Below are positions 16,391 to 25,866 of a stretch of DNA of 64,000 bases, in pieces (positions within the stretch are counted from its first letter, which is position 1; the number at the start of each line of letters is the position of its first letter). Origin of the DNA: an uncultured Christensenella sp. (GTDB lineage: Bacteria > Bacillota > Clostridia > Christensenellales > CAG-917); contig CAJTYG010000004.1 of NCBI GenBank assembly GCA_910584155.1, positions 1 to 64,000 on the forward strand, written 5' to 3'. Below the pieces are notes generated by a model. The model made no database searches. It saw nothing but the letters and a program-made list of their open reading frames with translations, and was not told where the DNA came from. A program made the position numbers and the translations under genes.

Positions 16391-17914
16391 CTACTCGCCG
16401 TACTCTTCCTGCAACTTTTTGATGTCAATTTTGCTCATTCTCGTGCGAGGCAGCTCGTCGAGGCAGATGACGGACGAGGGCACGTTCCAATGCGACATAC
16501 GCTTTGCGATATGCTTTATCGCCGCCCTTTTCTGCTCGTCGCTCAACTCGCCCTCAACAATAAGGCGTATAAAGGGCTTGCCGTTTTGGCGGTATTCCAC
16601 AACGGCGCACTCGCTTATAAAATCAAGCTCTCTCGCTATGCGTTCTATCTCGGACGGAAACACGTTTATGCCCGAAATTTTGATAAGCCTCTTTTTTCTG
16701 CCCATATAGTACAGTCTGCCGTCTTCGTCCGCCTTAAACAGGTCGCCGGTACGCACCCACGTTTTGCCGTCCATATTCACGACGGTGCTTGCGGTAGCCT
16801 CTTCGTCGTCAAGGTATCCGCTCAGTATCTGTTCGCCGCCGACGAGCAGCTCGCCCACCTCGCCTACGGGAAGCGGCTTCAGACTTTCGTCCACGATGCG
16901 CACGTCCACGTTTAGTATGGGCGTTCCGACGGAAGCGGGCATATAGTCGCCCACCTTTGTCAGCGTACAGACGGTGACGGTTTCTGACAGCCCGTATCCC
17001 GGCGACAGCACGCCCTTTGCGCCGCAGTCCTTCATACGCTTTTCAAACGCCTGCACGAGCTCGCTGCTCACAGCGTCTCCGCCCACGTATACGTCCTCGA
17101 GGCTCGCAATATTTTCGCCGCTGAACTTTTCGTAGCTAAGCAGCTTTGACACCATTCTCGGCACAGCGAGCATAGTTGTGATCTTGTTTTTTGCGATGAC
17201 CTCGGTAGTTTTTTTGACGTTGAAGCGAGGCATAAGCACGACGGTCATATTTGCGCACATAGACGCATGCACGCCCACGCACAGACCGAAGCCGTGAAAC
17301 ATCGGCAGCACCACGAGCATACGCTTGCTCTCGTCAAACTTATCGTCGAGGTAGTTGAGCAGATTGCCCGCCATAGCGTTTGAGGCACGTGATGACAGCA
17401 CGATGGTCTTAGGCTCGCCGAAGGTGCCGCCCGACTGCATATAGAATACGGGTTCCTCGCCGTCGCTCACAAACGGCGTAAAGCTCACGGGCTTTTTAAG
17501 CCCTACGTATCCGTACGTCAGATAGGGGCAGTAAATCTTTTTTATGTCCTTGCAACGCCCCGCAAATTTGGCATAGTTTATATCCGACAGAAACACCGCC
17601 TTTGGCTTTTGCTTAAGCACGGCAGCCTCAAACTCGTCCGCCGACAGCAGAGGGTGTATCATAGACGCAACTGCGCCGATCCTCGACAGCGCATAGGTTG
17701 CGACAACGCTTTGCATAATGTTTGGCAGAGCGAGCACGACCACGTCGCCCCGTCCCACGCCCATAGCGCAAAGCGAGCCCGCCACACGGTCGACCTCATC
17801 GAAAAAGCGTGGAAAGCTCATTTTTGCATTTCCCCGCACCAGCGCAAGCGTATCGCCCTTTTTGTGATAGCTGCGCATAAAATCGTATAAGGTCTTGTGA
17901 ATATCAAATTGCAT
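16391..17914 (-). CDS. AMP-forming acyl-CoA synthetase/ligase (ANL superfamily)
   Basis: This enzyme activates a carboxylic acid as an acyl-adenylate and usually transfers it to CoA or a carrier. ANL motifs in order: MQSGGTFGEPKTIVLS (P-loop-like; the usual TSGTTGxPKG has become QSGGTFGEPKT), SPGYGLSETVTVCT, WVRTGDLFKADEDGRLYYM, then GRKKRLIKISGINVFPSEIE, with the catalytic lysine expected in LPRTRMSKIDIKKL. The long frame begins at a TTG (17962) without a ribosome-binding site; ATG 17914, matching the usual MQFDIHKTLYDF type of start, is preferred. The substrate is unknown. It is monocistronic. Confidence 0.85.
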   Translation of the reverse strand: MQFDIHKTLYDFMRSYHKKGDTLALVRGNAKMSFPRFFDEVDRVAGSLCAMGVGRGDVVVLALPNIMQSVVATYALSRIGAVASMIHPLLSADEFEAAVLKQKPKAVFLSDINYAKFAGRCKDIKKIYCPYLTYGYVGLKKPVSFTPFVSDGEEPVFYMQSGGTFGEPKTIVLSSRASNAMAGNLLNYLDDKFDESKRMLVVLPMFHGFGLCVGVHASMCANMTVVLMPRFNVKKTTEVIAKNKITTMLAVPRMVSKLLSYEKFSGENIASLEDVYVGGDAVSSELVQAFEKRMKDCGAKGVLSPGYGLSETVTVCTLTKVGDYMPASVGTPILNVDVRIVDESLKPLPVGEVGELLVGGEQILSGYLDDEEATASTVVNMDGKTWVRTGDLFKADEDGRLYYMGRKKRLIKISGINVFPSEIERIARELDFISECAVVEYRQNGKPFIRLIVEGELSDEQKRAAIKHIAKRMSHWNVPSSVICLDELPRTRMSKIDIKKLQEEYGE

Positions 17915-18106
17915 ACGGATATTATAATTTACAATAAACGCACCGTCAAACTCTTTTGACAAAAACGGAATATTTTTAACATAAACCGCCCATCACGCAC
18001 TTTAAACGCACCGATAAACCTCAAAAAACACGCAAATAAAATTTTAAACCGTATGTATAAACCTCATCTGTGCCGTCAATAATCATCACATCTTGGAGGT
18101 AGCACA

Positions 18107-18772
18107 ATGAGCAAATTTTCAGTTGCAGCAAAACGCTTCGGCGGATTTATCAAACGCAACGCATTCTATTTACTGATCATTCTTTGTATCGCATCGGTGG
18201 CGACGGTCATAGCGCTTGCAGTCACCCACAACAGCGGGACGTCGCCCGACGCAGGTCTTAACAACGGCGACGACGTGACGGTCATCAAGCCCGGCGGCGA
18301 CGACGATAAGAAGCCCGACGATGACAAACAGCCCGATCAGCCCGATCCCCCCGTCAAAAAGCTGACGTTTATCGCACCTGCAAACGGCACCGTCTCTCAC
18401 GAGTACGACGTTACGCTTGCGATGAATCCGTCTATGAATCAATGGGAAACGCACTGCGCACTCGACTTCGTATCCGACGATCTCAACGTATACGCTTCCG
18501 CCGACGGAGTAGTGAAGCAGGTTGGCAAAAACAATCTTGACGGCAACTTTATCATCATCGAGCACGCCGACGGATACACCACAAAATATATGTCGCTCGA
18601 CACGCTTGAGGGCATTACGGAAAATGCCGAGGTCAAGCAAGGTCAGCTCATCGGCAAGATGTCCGACTCACAGGGCACGGAGGCTCTCAAGGGCACTCAC
18701 CTGCACTTTGAGCTTCTCAAGGACGGAAAACCGATGAATCCGCTCGAGGTCATCGTTCTCGACGAAAAATAA
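18107..18772 (+). CDS. Membrane-anchored M23 peptidase, SpoIIQ-like
   Basis: A 221-residue protein: a cytoplasmic basic N-terminus, one transmembrane helix (FYLLIILCIASVATVIALAV), an acidic Asp/Pro/Lys linker, and a C-terminal LytM/M23 domain. The zinc ligands of M23 (HxxxD and HxH) are visible in WETHCALDF and GTHLHFELL, so it is probably an active peptidoglycan endopeptidase. WETHCALDF and the short length resemble SpoIIQ, the forespore partner of SpoIIIAH. Clostridial SpoIIQ retains the zinc site. TTGGAGGT precedes the ATG by 8 nt. A generic M23 endopeptidase is the alternative. Confidence 0.8.
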   Translation: MSKFSVAAKRFGGFIKRNAFYLLIILCIASVATVIALAVTHNSGTSPDAGLNNGDDVTVIKPGGDDDKKPDDDKQPDQPDPPVKKLTFIAPANGTVSHEYDVTLAMNPSMNQWETHCALDFVSDDLNVYASADGVVKQVGKNNLDGNFIIIEHADGYTTKYMSLDTLEGITENAEVKQGQLIGKMSDSQGTEALKGTHLHFELLKDGKPMNPLEVIVLDEK

Positions 18773-18817
18773 TAAAACAACGCAATTTACAACAGAAAAA
18801 TATAATCTCCCCCTTAT

Positions 18818-18849
18818 CAAAAAGGCGACTGCGTGCAGTCGTCTTTTTG
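18818..18849. terminator. Bidirectional terminator between the M23 and M60 genes
   Basis: AAAAAGGCGACTGC / GCAGTCGTCTTTTT around a GT loop, with T-runs on both strands. It serves the convergent genes ending at 18772 (+) and 18870 (-). Confidence 0.9.
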
Positions 18850-18869
18850 AATATGTCATTTAAATTCGA

Positions 18870-21800
18870 TTAACACCAGAATATGACAGAGCCTATATTT
18901 GCGCTGTTGTCAAGGCATTTGACGACTACGCTGTGCTTGCCCTCGTTCAGTTTTTCGGAAATATAGCTCACCCTGTACGGGTTAGTATCCTCCTTGACGG
19001 CAATGGAATTCACCCTCACCCCGTCTATATATACCTCGTATCTTCCGCCTATCGCCGTCGAGGAGATAAGTCCGAGCTGCGTTCCCTCAAACTCGAATTG
19101 CAGCGTCGAGCCCTTCTTACCCTTGAAAACGTGTCCGAATTCGGACATAGCGGATACGACCTCCCACGGTCCCTTAAAGCTGAGCTGCTCGTTATCCACC
19201 GACAGGTGCGTGCCGCCCATAAGCTCGTTTACATGCCACATTTCTATCTCGCCTATGATGATGAGGCTGCAGTGCGAGCCGATTATTTCTATCTTGTAGT
19301 AGCGCAGCTGCACCTCGTCAAAGTTTACGGTTGCCGTCAGTCCGTTGCGGGGCACGTCTCTGAATTCGCCCACGCTGAAGTAGTTTTCTCCGTCGAGGCT
19401 GCCGTACAGATTGAAGTCCTTTGGCATATGGTAGTCGCCGTTAGGTCTGCTCTGCGTATAGATTATCATTCGGTTGACGGTTTTCACCTCGCCGAGGTCG
19501 ATAGCAAACACCAACGGCTTGCTTGCGGATGCGCCTACGCCGTCCTTAGTGTGGATAAAGGTATTCTTATTGCCGTCGGTCAGATATTCCGTCTTAAAAT
19601 TATCGATATTCCAGCTGTTGCTCTTCTGATAGTTTGTAGACACCAAGGTCTGTGCGCCGCTCAGCAGATTGTTGTCGGTATAATTGTATTTATACTCTCT
19701 CTTATAAAAGTATTCCGTCTCAAATCTGCTGTTGTCAAACTGATATGAATTGCGCAGCGCCGACGCATAAGCGACGTTCACGCTTTCGGGTATCTCGGAT
19801 ATGATATTTCCGTCGTTATCCACCACGGGCGCAGGCGGAGTAAATTTGCCCCAGCCGAGCCCCATAAACGAGCCCCTCGGCTCGCCCGTGTAGCGCAGCA
19901 TAACGGCTTTGAAATACACCCAAGTATCCGCCTGCAGCTGATAGTCCTTATATCCGCCCTCAACGTTAGTCGGAAATTCCACAAAGGCATTGTTTGTCGA
20001 ATTGAATTCCGTCGCCTGCTCAAAGGTCTTGCCCCCGTCAAAGGACAGATAGAGCGCAACGCTCATACGGCCTCTCAGCGAAAATCTGTATTTCGCAGTA
20101 TCGTCTATATACAGCTTGCCGCTCAGCACAATCGCCTGACTCTTGACGTTTTCGGGCACAACGCCGTCCGCTTCGGAATTAGCGTCGTTTTGGATAGCGT
20201 CGAGGAACCAAACGTCAGCGTTGCAGTTTTGCACCACCTTGCCCGTGTTCGGATTGATGGGGTTTTGGTTGTCGCCGCTCGTCACGTCGATATTTCCCGC
20301 AAAGCCCGCATTATAGGCCTCTGCGGCGGTGGCATATTTGTTTTCGCCAAAGCTGTACGTCGTCCTCTCAAGTACGCTCTTGTTCATCTCGTAGGACTGC
20401 TTAAACTCTAGCACGAGGTCAACGTCGTCCACCTTAAACGCCCCGTCGTCCTTCGTTATCTCAAGCGTGACGAGTATCTTGCCCGATGTCAGATGGTCGG
20501 CGTCGGGAGTAAACGTAAATCTCTTCTTTTCGAGGTCAAGGTTTGAAATCGAGCCGTACTCGGGCTTTGATACGTTCTTTATTCTGTAAGTGAAGCCGTT
20601 TGGAATGACCACGCTTCCGCTCGAGTACATTCCGCCTGCGACGGTGTACTGTGAAAGGTCAACCGTAAAGTCCGCACCGTGAGGTATGGTGAAGGGCTGC
20701 ATAGTGTTGATGTACTTCTTCTGTCCGTCGTACATATAGCTTCTGCCCGTCTGATACACGGACGACACAGGCACAAACATAGGATAGGAGCTGTCCGTCC
20801 ATTTGTTGGCGTCCGTATCGCTCATTCCTGCGCCCAGCAGCTCGTTGAAGAAGTAGGACATATTATTGTGCGTCACTTCCGTCCACGCCCTGTAGTATCC
20901 GCCCTTTGCGCCGCAGTATGCCTCGCCGTAGCCGCCTCTGCGCTGCGTAAGCTTCGTCTGTATAAAGTTATCCTGTCCGAGGTTGTGCAGCAGCACGGAG
21001 TAAAGCGAAAGTCCCTGCTGACCGTTTCCGCCCCAAGTCTTGTTGATGACCTCGTTAAGCGCCCAGCTTCCGACGGTATAGTTGTTCCAGCCGCCGAGTC
21101 CCGCCGCCCCGTAGCTCTCTATGCGCCTTGCGCCCGATATCCTCGTAAACAGGCTGTATTCCACAAGCGTCATAGCGTTGTTTGTGACCTCGCCGCCTGC
21201 GCCTACGCCGTAGCCCTGAAAGTTGTGGTTATATTCGTGCATATTGCCCCATGCGCCGCCGTTGACAAAAGCGTCGTAGTTGAGCGAGCCGCCCATCCAG
21301 CCGTAGGGGCAGTTTACGGAGTGCTGCGTGGGGAAAGCCACCGCCGCACCTGCAGCTACAAATGCGTCGTACAAAAACACAATGCCATCGTTTGCGCCCT
21401 GCGTGGACACAAGTGCTATCTTTTCCCAGAGCACCGCCGCATTGTAGATTTGGTCGTAATCGTATTTTTCCGCCATCATTTTAGGACCGGAGTGCAGCAC
21501 GCCGTTTTCCCACACCTCGAGGTCGAAATACGGTGCCGACGACTGTCTGTTCTGCTCGAATTCCTCTCTCGTGGTATATCCCAATATGAAGTGCGAATAG
21601 TTCACTGCGCCCGATATTGTCACAGTCGTCGTCACGTTGGTGTTATGGATATAGATAGGTCCGCCTAAATACGAGCCGACGTACGCCGTATACACCCTGC
21701 GCTCGGGGTCGTAGGTTGCGTTCTTTTCGCTTATTATCATCGAGTTGAGTATGACGGGCATTCTGTTTACGTTTCTTGCGGTCCAGATATTGTTGGCTTT

Positions 21801-23261
21801 TCTGTTGTACAGAGCCTGCCCGATATGCACGAGCATGCCCACCTCGCCTGTAAACACTCTGTTTGCCTTAAGTTCGTCCTCGCTCACCTCAATTTTTATG
21901 ACCTCGCCTGCGGGAGCGTACAGTCCCGTGACGCTGTAGCTTTCATAGCTTCTGTGGCGCAGCGTTATCTTTTTGACGACAGCCTGTTCCTCGTCGGACA
22001 CGTTGCCGAGGTACAGCCCGTCGGAAGCGGTATGCTTATAAAGCTTGCGCTGCTGTCCGTCCTTATCCAGCACGGGCGTGCCGTCGCTCAAGTACAGCCT
22101 GCCCTCTGCGTCCATCTTGTCATAGGTGCCCGCCGCATTTCTCGTAGGCTTTGCGCAAAGATATGAGGACTCTCGTATCACCGCCGTCTTCTGCGCATCT
22201 GTGTACGGCTGCGTATATCCAAACTTAGGATACGCCGATATCGTGCCGCTCGATATAAGCCCCTCGTCCGTCACCTGCTCGGCGGTCGGGATATGCCTCT
22301 CTACAGTGCCGAGATACTCGGCGTTGTAGCCTACGGAGGTTTGATTTTTATATGCGTTTGCAAACGGCACGTCGTAAAGTCCGTCGTCATTGTTGCAGGA
22401 GCGCAAGCCGAAAACAAGCGAAATCGTCAGTATCACCGCAAGCAACGCCGCCGTGCTTATGATGATGATTTTCATCAGATTTTTCTTGCTTATCGCAGCG
22501 GTGCCGTCCTCTGCCTTTCCTCTTGCCTTAGAGGGCTTCTTTTCTTTGTTTTCGACAGTATCCGCAGCTATTTTCGCCTTTTTCTCACGACTCTTTGTCG
22601 CCTTGCCATCTACGCCGTCCGCCTTTGACGTATCGTCGGCATATTTCGGCTTATCCTGCCCAAAAGTCCTCTTTGCGGTTTTTTGAGCCTCTTCGGTATC
22701 CGATTTTTTGACTGATTTTGTCGTTTCCTGACTTTTTTTGTCGGATTTTGTCTTAATCCCGTCTGCCGCAATATCAGCAGGCTCTTTCTTAGGCTCGTCG
22801 GCGGACTTTTTGACAGACTTTTTTGCGGCTTCGCCGTTTTCCGCAGCCGTTTTGGCTTCCCTCGCCGTTTGGTTTTGCGGCTTAGCCGCTTCCTGCTTTG
22901 CCGTCTCTTTTTGCGGTTTAGCCGCCTCGGTCTTTTTAGCTGCCTCGGTCTTTTTAACCGTCTCTTTTTGAGACTTAGCCGTTTCCGCTTTTACCGCCTC
23001 TTTCTGAGGCGTAGCCGTTTCCTGCTTCTTCGCCTCTTTGTCGGATTTTGTCTTTTCCTGCCGTTTTTCGGCAGGTTTTGTCGTTTCCTGTCTATTTGCA
23101 GTATCCTTAGTCGGTTTAGAGGTAGCTTTCGCCCTTTTTTCAGTTGCAGTATTTGCCTTTTTATCTGCCGCTTCTACGGCTGAGGTTTTCGTAGTGGTTT
23201 TAGTCTGCGCAGTTCCCTTTTTCGCCGTAGGGTTCTTTGTTTCTTTATCCGACACGGTCAT
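18870..23261 (-). CDS. Membrane-anchored M60 (mucinase-type) peptidase with PA14 and discoidin domains
   Basis: This is a large type II surface protein. Residues 1-260 are a Lys/Thr/Glu/Ala-rich low-complexity cytoplasmic segment with degenerate ETAKPQKE-type repeats. Residues about 264-290 (KIIIISTAALLAVILTISL) span the membrane. The extracellular part carries an M60/enhancin-like metallopeptidase with HEYNH at about residue 674 and a downstream Glu (GAGGEVTNN), fitting HExxH...E. A PA14-like domain (about 997-1137), an F5/8 type C domain (about 1200-1341) and a terminal galactose-binding-like domain (about 1357-1463) follow. M60 enzymes cleave mucin-type glycoproteins. AAAGGAGG is only 2 nt from the ATG at 23261 but 8 nt from an in-frame GTG at 23255, which may be the true start. 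Confidence 0.88.
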   Translation of the reverse strand: MTVSDKETKNPTAKKGTAQTKTTTKTSAVEAADKKANTATEKRAKATSKPTKDTANRQETTKPAEKRQEKTKSDKEAKKQETATPQKEAVKAETAKSQKETVKKTEAAKKTEAAKPQKETAKQEAAKPQNQTAREAKTAAENGEAAKKSVKKSADEPKKEPADIAADGIKTKSDKKSQETTKSVKKSDTEEAQKTAKRTFGQDKPKYADDTSKADGVDGKATKSREKKAKIAADTVENKEKKPSKARGKAEDGTAAISKKNLMKIIIISTAALLAVILTISLVFGLRSCNNDDGLYDVPFANAYKNQTSVGYNAEYLGTVERHIPTAEQVTDEGLISSGTISAYPKFGYTQPYTDAQKTAVIRESSYLCAKPTRNAAGTYDKMDAEGRLYLSDGTPVLDKDGQQRKLYKHTASDGLYLGNVSDEEQAVVKKITLRHRSYESYSVTGLYAPAGEVIKIEVSEDELKANRVFTGEVGMLVHIGQALYNRKANNIWTARNVNRMPVILNSMIISEKNATYDPERRVYTAYVGSYLGGPIYIHNTNVTTTVTISGAVNYSHFILGYTTREEFEQNRQSSAPYFDLEVWENGVLHSGPKMMAEKYDYDQIYNAAVLWEKIALVSTQGANDGIVFLYDAFVAAGAAVAFPTQHSVNCPYGWMGGSLNYDAFVNGGAWGNMHEYNHNFQGYGVGAGGEVTNNAMTLVEYSLFTRISGARRIESYGAAGLGGWNNYTVGSWALNEVINKTWGGNGQQGLSLYSVLLHNLGQDNFIQTKLTQRRGGYGEAYCGAKGGYYRAWTEVTHNNMSYFFNELLGAGMSDTDANKWTDSSYPMFVPVSSVYQTGRSYMYDGQKKYINTMQPFTIPHGADFTVDLSQYTVAGGMYSSGSVVIPNGFTYRIKNVSKPEYGSISNLDLEKKRFTFTPDADHLTSGKILVTLEITKDDGAFKVDDVDLVLEFKQSYEMNKSVLERTTYSFGENKYATAAEAYNAGFAGNIDVTSGDNQNPINPNTGKVVQNCNADVWFLDAIQNDANSEADGVVPENVKSQAIVLSGKLYIDDTAKYRFSLRGRMSVALYLSFDGGKTFEQATEFNSTNNAFVEFPTNVEGGYKDYQLQADTWVYFKAVMLRYTGEPRGSFMGLGWGKFTPPAPVVDNDGNIISEIPESVNVAYASALRNSYQFDNSRFETEYFYKREYKYNYTDNNLLSGAQTLVSTNYQKSNSWNIDNFKTEYLTDGNKNTFIHTKDGVGASASKPLVFAIDLGEVKTVNRMIIYTQSRPNGDYHMPKDFNLYGSLDGENYFSVGEFRDVPRNGLTATVNFDEVQLRYYKIEIIGSHCSLIIIGEIEMWHVNELMGGTHLSVDNEQLSFKGPWEVVSAMSEFGHVFKGKKGSTLQFEFEGTQLGLISSTAIGGRYEVYIDGVRVNSIAVKEDTNPYRVSYISEKLNEGKHSVVVKCLDNSANIGSVIFWC

Positions 23262-23304
23262 ATCCTCCTTTACAAAACTCGTTTTTTGATTTTCTGCTAT
23301 TTTA

Positions 23305-23371
23305 TAGCAGACCATTTCATAGCAGACCATTTCATGGCAAACTATTTCATAGCATACTATTTCATAACAGA
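23305..23371. repeat. 15-bp tandem repeat upstream of the M60 gene
   Basis: Four copies of a 15-bp unit (tagcagaccatttca, last two copies diverged) plus a partial fifth, in the leader region of the M60 gene, 44 bp before its start. Because 15 is a multiple of three, the open frame reads through it, giving an MVCYE-type peptide repeat, but this part has no ribosome-binding site. Confidence 0.8.
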
Positions 23372-23474
23372 TATCTATATTTTACTTTGAAGTCGCAACG
23401 CCGTCAACAGAAAACGGCAATTTCCCTCTTGCGTATAAAAGGCAAGCGACGCACGGCGTACAATCAATATATGA

Positions 23475-23507
23475 AAAAAGCTATAACATATCATAATGCT
23501 ATAGCTT
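23475..23507 (-). terminator. Terminator for the araM/araL-like operon
   Basis: On the minus strand AAGCTATAGCAT and ATGTTATAGCTT pair with one mismatch and are followed by a T-run. It lies about 30 bp beyond the HAD gene stop. Confidence 0.75.
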
Positions 23508-23536
23508 ATCTTAATCGGTTTGAAATTGTGCTAAGG

Positions 23537-24322
23537 TCAGTTGAGAGCGGATATGATATCCTTCACCTTATCAAACACGTAGTCGGGCTTTATCTTTGAC
23601 TGCGACAGCATATCCGCATTCGTCTCGCCCGACAGCACCAGCACGGACACGAAGCCGCAGTTTTTGCCGAAAGCCACGTCGGTATACAGCCTGTCGCCCA
23701 CCATAGCAATCTTCTTTGCGGGCAGATTGTATTTTTGCGCCAGTCTCTGTCCGGCAGTCTTATGGGGCTTACCCATAATGAGGTCGGGGGTTCTGCCGAT
23801 AGTGAGGCGTATCATTTCCAAAAACGAGCCGACGTCGGGCATAGGACACTCGGGCGCAGGGCAAAAGTAGTCGGGGTGGGTTGCGATATAGGGCACGCCC
23901 TTGTTCAAAAACTTGCACAGCTTATACAGCTTATCATACGTAAGCGAGGTATCGAAGCCCACCACGCACACGTCGGGGTTGTCGTCCACAAGCTCGATTC
24001 CGTAAAGCTCGAATTCGCTTCTCAGCCTGTCGTTGCCCAGCAGATAGACCTTGCTCATTCTGTAGTTGTCCAAGATATGCTCGCAGGTGACCTGCCCGCT
24101 GGTATATATCTCGTCCGAATACGTCCTCAAGCCCAGATTGTTGAGGCGTGCGATATAATCGGTGTGCATTCTCGAGCTGTTGTTTGTAAAAAAGCAAACC
24201 CGCTTGCCCATTTTACGCAGGGTATTTATAGCGTCAAACGAGCCCTCTATTTCCTCGTCGCCGATGTACACCGTGCCGTCGAGGTCAAACACAAACAATT
24301 CCACGTCCTTGATATTTTTCAT
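23537..24322 (-). CDS. HAD-IIA (NagD/AraL-type) sugar-phosphate phosphatase
   Basis: A HAD-superfamily phosphatase of the NagD/AraL subgroup. Motif I is ELFVFDLDGTVYIGDE (nucleophile Asp and acid/base Asp), motif II CFFTNNSS, and motif III/IV MGKPHKTAG followed by IAMVGDRLYTDV. The C2-type cap between motifs II and III (IELVDDNPDVCVVGFDTSLTY) is typical. The ATG at 24322 has AAGGA upstream; the longer frame (to 24463) overlaps the previous gene and is not supported. It is the second gene of a pair with an AraM-like dehydrogenase, mirroring araL-araM adjacency in Bacillus subtilis. The substrate is not determinable. Confidence 0.88.
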   Translation of the reverse strand: MKNIKDVELFVFDLDGTVYIGDEEIEGSFDAINTLRKMGKRVCFFTNNSSRMHTDYIARLNNLGLRTYSDEIYTSGQVTCEHILDNYRMSKVYLLGNDRLRSEFELYGIELVDDNPDVCVVGFDTSLTYDKLYKLCKFLNKGVPYIATHPDYFCPAPECPMPDVGSFLEMIRLTIGRTPDLIMGKPHKTAGQRLAQKYNLPAKKIAMVGDRLYTDVAFGKNCGFVSVLVLSGETNADMLSQSKIKPDYVFDKVKDIISALN

Positions 24323-24354
24323 CTTACGTCCTTTATGCGGCGACCGCAGCGCAT

Positions 24355-25452
24355 TTAAATCACGCCCGAGGCATACGCAAAGCCAAGCAGGCTGTCGCTG
24401 AGATATCCCGTTAGCGACAGACAGGTTATAAGGTCTCTGCAGGTGATTTCGCCCTTGAGCCAATAGCCTGCGTCGGGATAAAGTCTGCGCCAGAATCTTT
24501 GAGTGGTATGAAAGTCAATCGAGCTCAGCTTATCCAGCAAATCCGTGCGGTATTCGCCTAAAATGTAACTTATTTTAAAATAACCTTTTGAGTCGAAAAA
24601 GTCAACGCTTTTTGAGCGGTTGGACAGGCAGCCTATGCTTTTGAGCTTATCCGCTGCGATCTCTCTGCAGGCGGGCGGCATAGCGTCAATGGACAGTGCG
24701 CCCAAAAACGCAGTATAAAACGAGGATATGCAGGCGCTTGCAAGATACTTATATTCGCCTATAAGCCGTGGACGCCGTCCCCTTGCAACAGCCGCATTAT
24801 ACAACACCTGCGCCATAAGCTGAGCGCTGTCCGAGCCCTCGTTCAAGGATATTTCGAGCAGCGCAAACGCAAGCTCGCTTTCGCTTAACGCCCCCTGCGG
24901 TACGCCCTCGACGGTCGGTTGTTCCTTTGCAAGCACCTTTCTCGCAAAAAAGTCCTCAAACACCTTGAGCGGCTGCGAAAACAATATTCCATATCCCGCA
25001 GCTTTACACTCAAACGGACAGTTTATCATCACATTTTCATCGATAAACACCGTTTTAGGTGCAAATCCGTGCATAACGGTGTCCGTAGACGGAGCAGTTA
25101 AAAACAACGTCCACTCGGTGTCGAGCGCCCTTGCCATACGCTTTGCATATTCGCACGCAGTGCCTGCGCCCACCGCAAATACGTGCCTTACGTATTCGGG
25201 AGCGACAGGCTGCAAGCAGGCGTCGCCGTGCCGTTTTGAGGATACCGCCTGCATAAAAATGCGATATCCCGCCCTCTTGAGCTGCGCCGCAATATTCTCG
25301 GCTATCTCAGTCACGTTTCTGTCATAAACAAGACAAAGCGCCCCTTCCTGAAAGGTGTGGCAAAAATATCCGACGAGCTCGTCTATAAGCCCGCCGCCCA
25401 TAATGACCGCCGTTTTGCCGACAGTGCGTTTTTCAAAATTAAAGCTGTCCAT
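24355..25452 (-). CDS. AraM/EgsA-like glycerol-1-phosphate dehydrogenase-family protein
   Basis: A member of the iron-containing/dehydroquinate-synthase-like dehydrogenase superfamily, nearest in pattern to sn-glycerol-1-phosphate dehydrogenases (AraM, archaeal EgsA). VIMGGGLIDEL is the nucleotide-binding turn, VFAVGAGTACEYAKRMA is the GGG/GSGT-type motif II, and LFLTAPSTDTVMHGFA matches the P(T)APSxD segment. The metal-binding Asp/His ligands are not certain by eye and the C-terminal half is divergent, so activity may differ. ATG 25452 has AGGTGG upstream; an ATG nine codons earlier lacks a site. It is 32 bp upstream of the HAD gene. Confidence 0.68.
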   Translation of the reverse strand: MDSFNFEKRTVGKTAVIMGGGLIDELVGYFCHTFQEGALCLVYDRNVTEIAENIAAQLKRAGYRIFMQAVSSKRHGDACLQPVAPEYVRHVFAVGAGTACEYAKRMARALDTEWTLFLTAPSTDTVMHGFAPKTVFIDENVMINCPFECKAAGYGILFSQPLKVFEDFFARKVLAKEQPTVEGVPQGALSESELAFALLEISLNEGSDSAQLMAQVLYNAAVARGRRPRLIGEYKYLASACISSFYTAFLGALSIDAMPPACREIAADKLKSIGCLSNRSKSVDFFDSKGYFKISYILGEYRTDLLDKLSSIDFHTTQRFWRRLYPDAGYWLKGEITCRDLITCLSLTGYLSDSLLGFAYASGVI

Positions 25453-25537
25453 AAACCACCTGCCCTTTAAAATTAACATCTTACGGCAGTATGATTTTGA
25501 CAGCTTTTAAGGTTTTTTGCGCTTTTATGTCTTTGGT

Positions 25538-25843
25538 TTATCTTTTGATATAGCTCTTGCACTTTGTGGCAAAGGGCACGTCTCTTACGTCAATCTGCTC
25601 GTTTGCGCAAAGCCCGTTGTTGTTAAAGGCGCAGTCCGCCGAGCACTGCACGAGGGATTCCAAATCGTTTTCGTACACGTCGTTGCCCGCCTCTACGTCC
25701 GCAAAGTTTTGTGCGAGCGAGCCGCCCTCTCTCTTTATTCTGCTTACGCATTTTGCGCTCTCGCTTATGGAAATCACTCCCGCAAGGCACTTATTTTTGA
25801 TGTTATGCTCACAGTTTGAAGTAGCACAGTTTATTTGTTTCAT
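25538..25843 (-). CDS. Protein with two DUF1540 domains
   Basis: This 101-residue protein contains two cysteine-rich DUF1540 units: CATSNCEHNIKNKCLAGVI and CSADCAFNNNGLCANEQI, each ending in a KC plus basic motif (AKCVSRIK, TKCKSYIK). DUF1540 proteins are small, probably metal-binding, common in Clostridia and often induced in sporulation; function unknown. GGAGG lies 5 nt before the ATG at 25843; the open frame extends further but without a site. It is divergent from rplI. Confidence 0.88.
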   Translation of the reverse strand: MKQINCATSNCEHNIKNKCLAGVISISESAKCVSRIKREGGSLAQNFADVEAGNDVYENDLESLVQCSADCAFNNNGLCANEQIDVRDVPFATKCKSYIKR

Positions 25844-25866
25844 AATACCTCCGTTGCGTGCTGTAC

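Noticed and set aside
23305..23371. Possible CRISPR array
   Set aside because: The 15-bp units are contiguous with no spacers and no cas genes are present.
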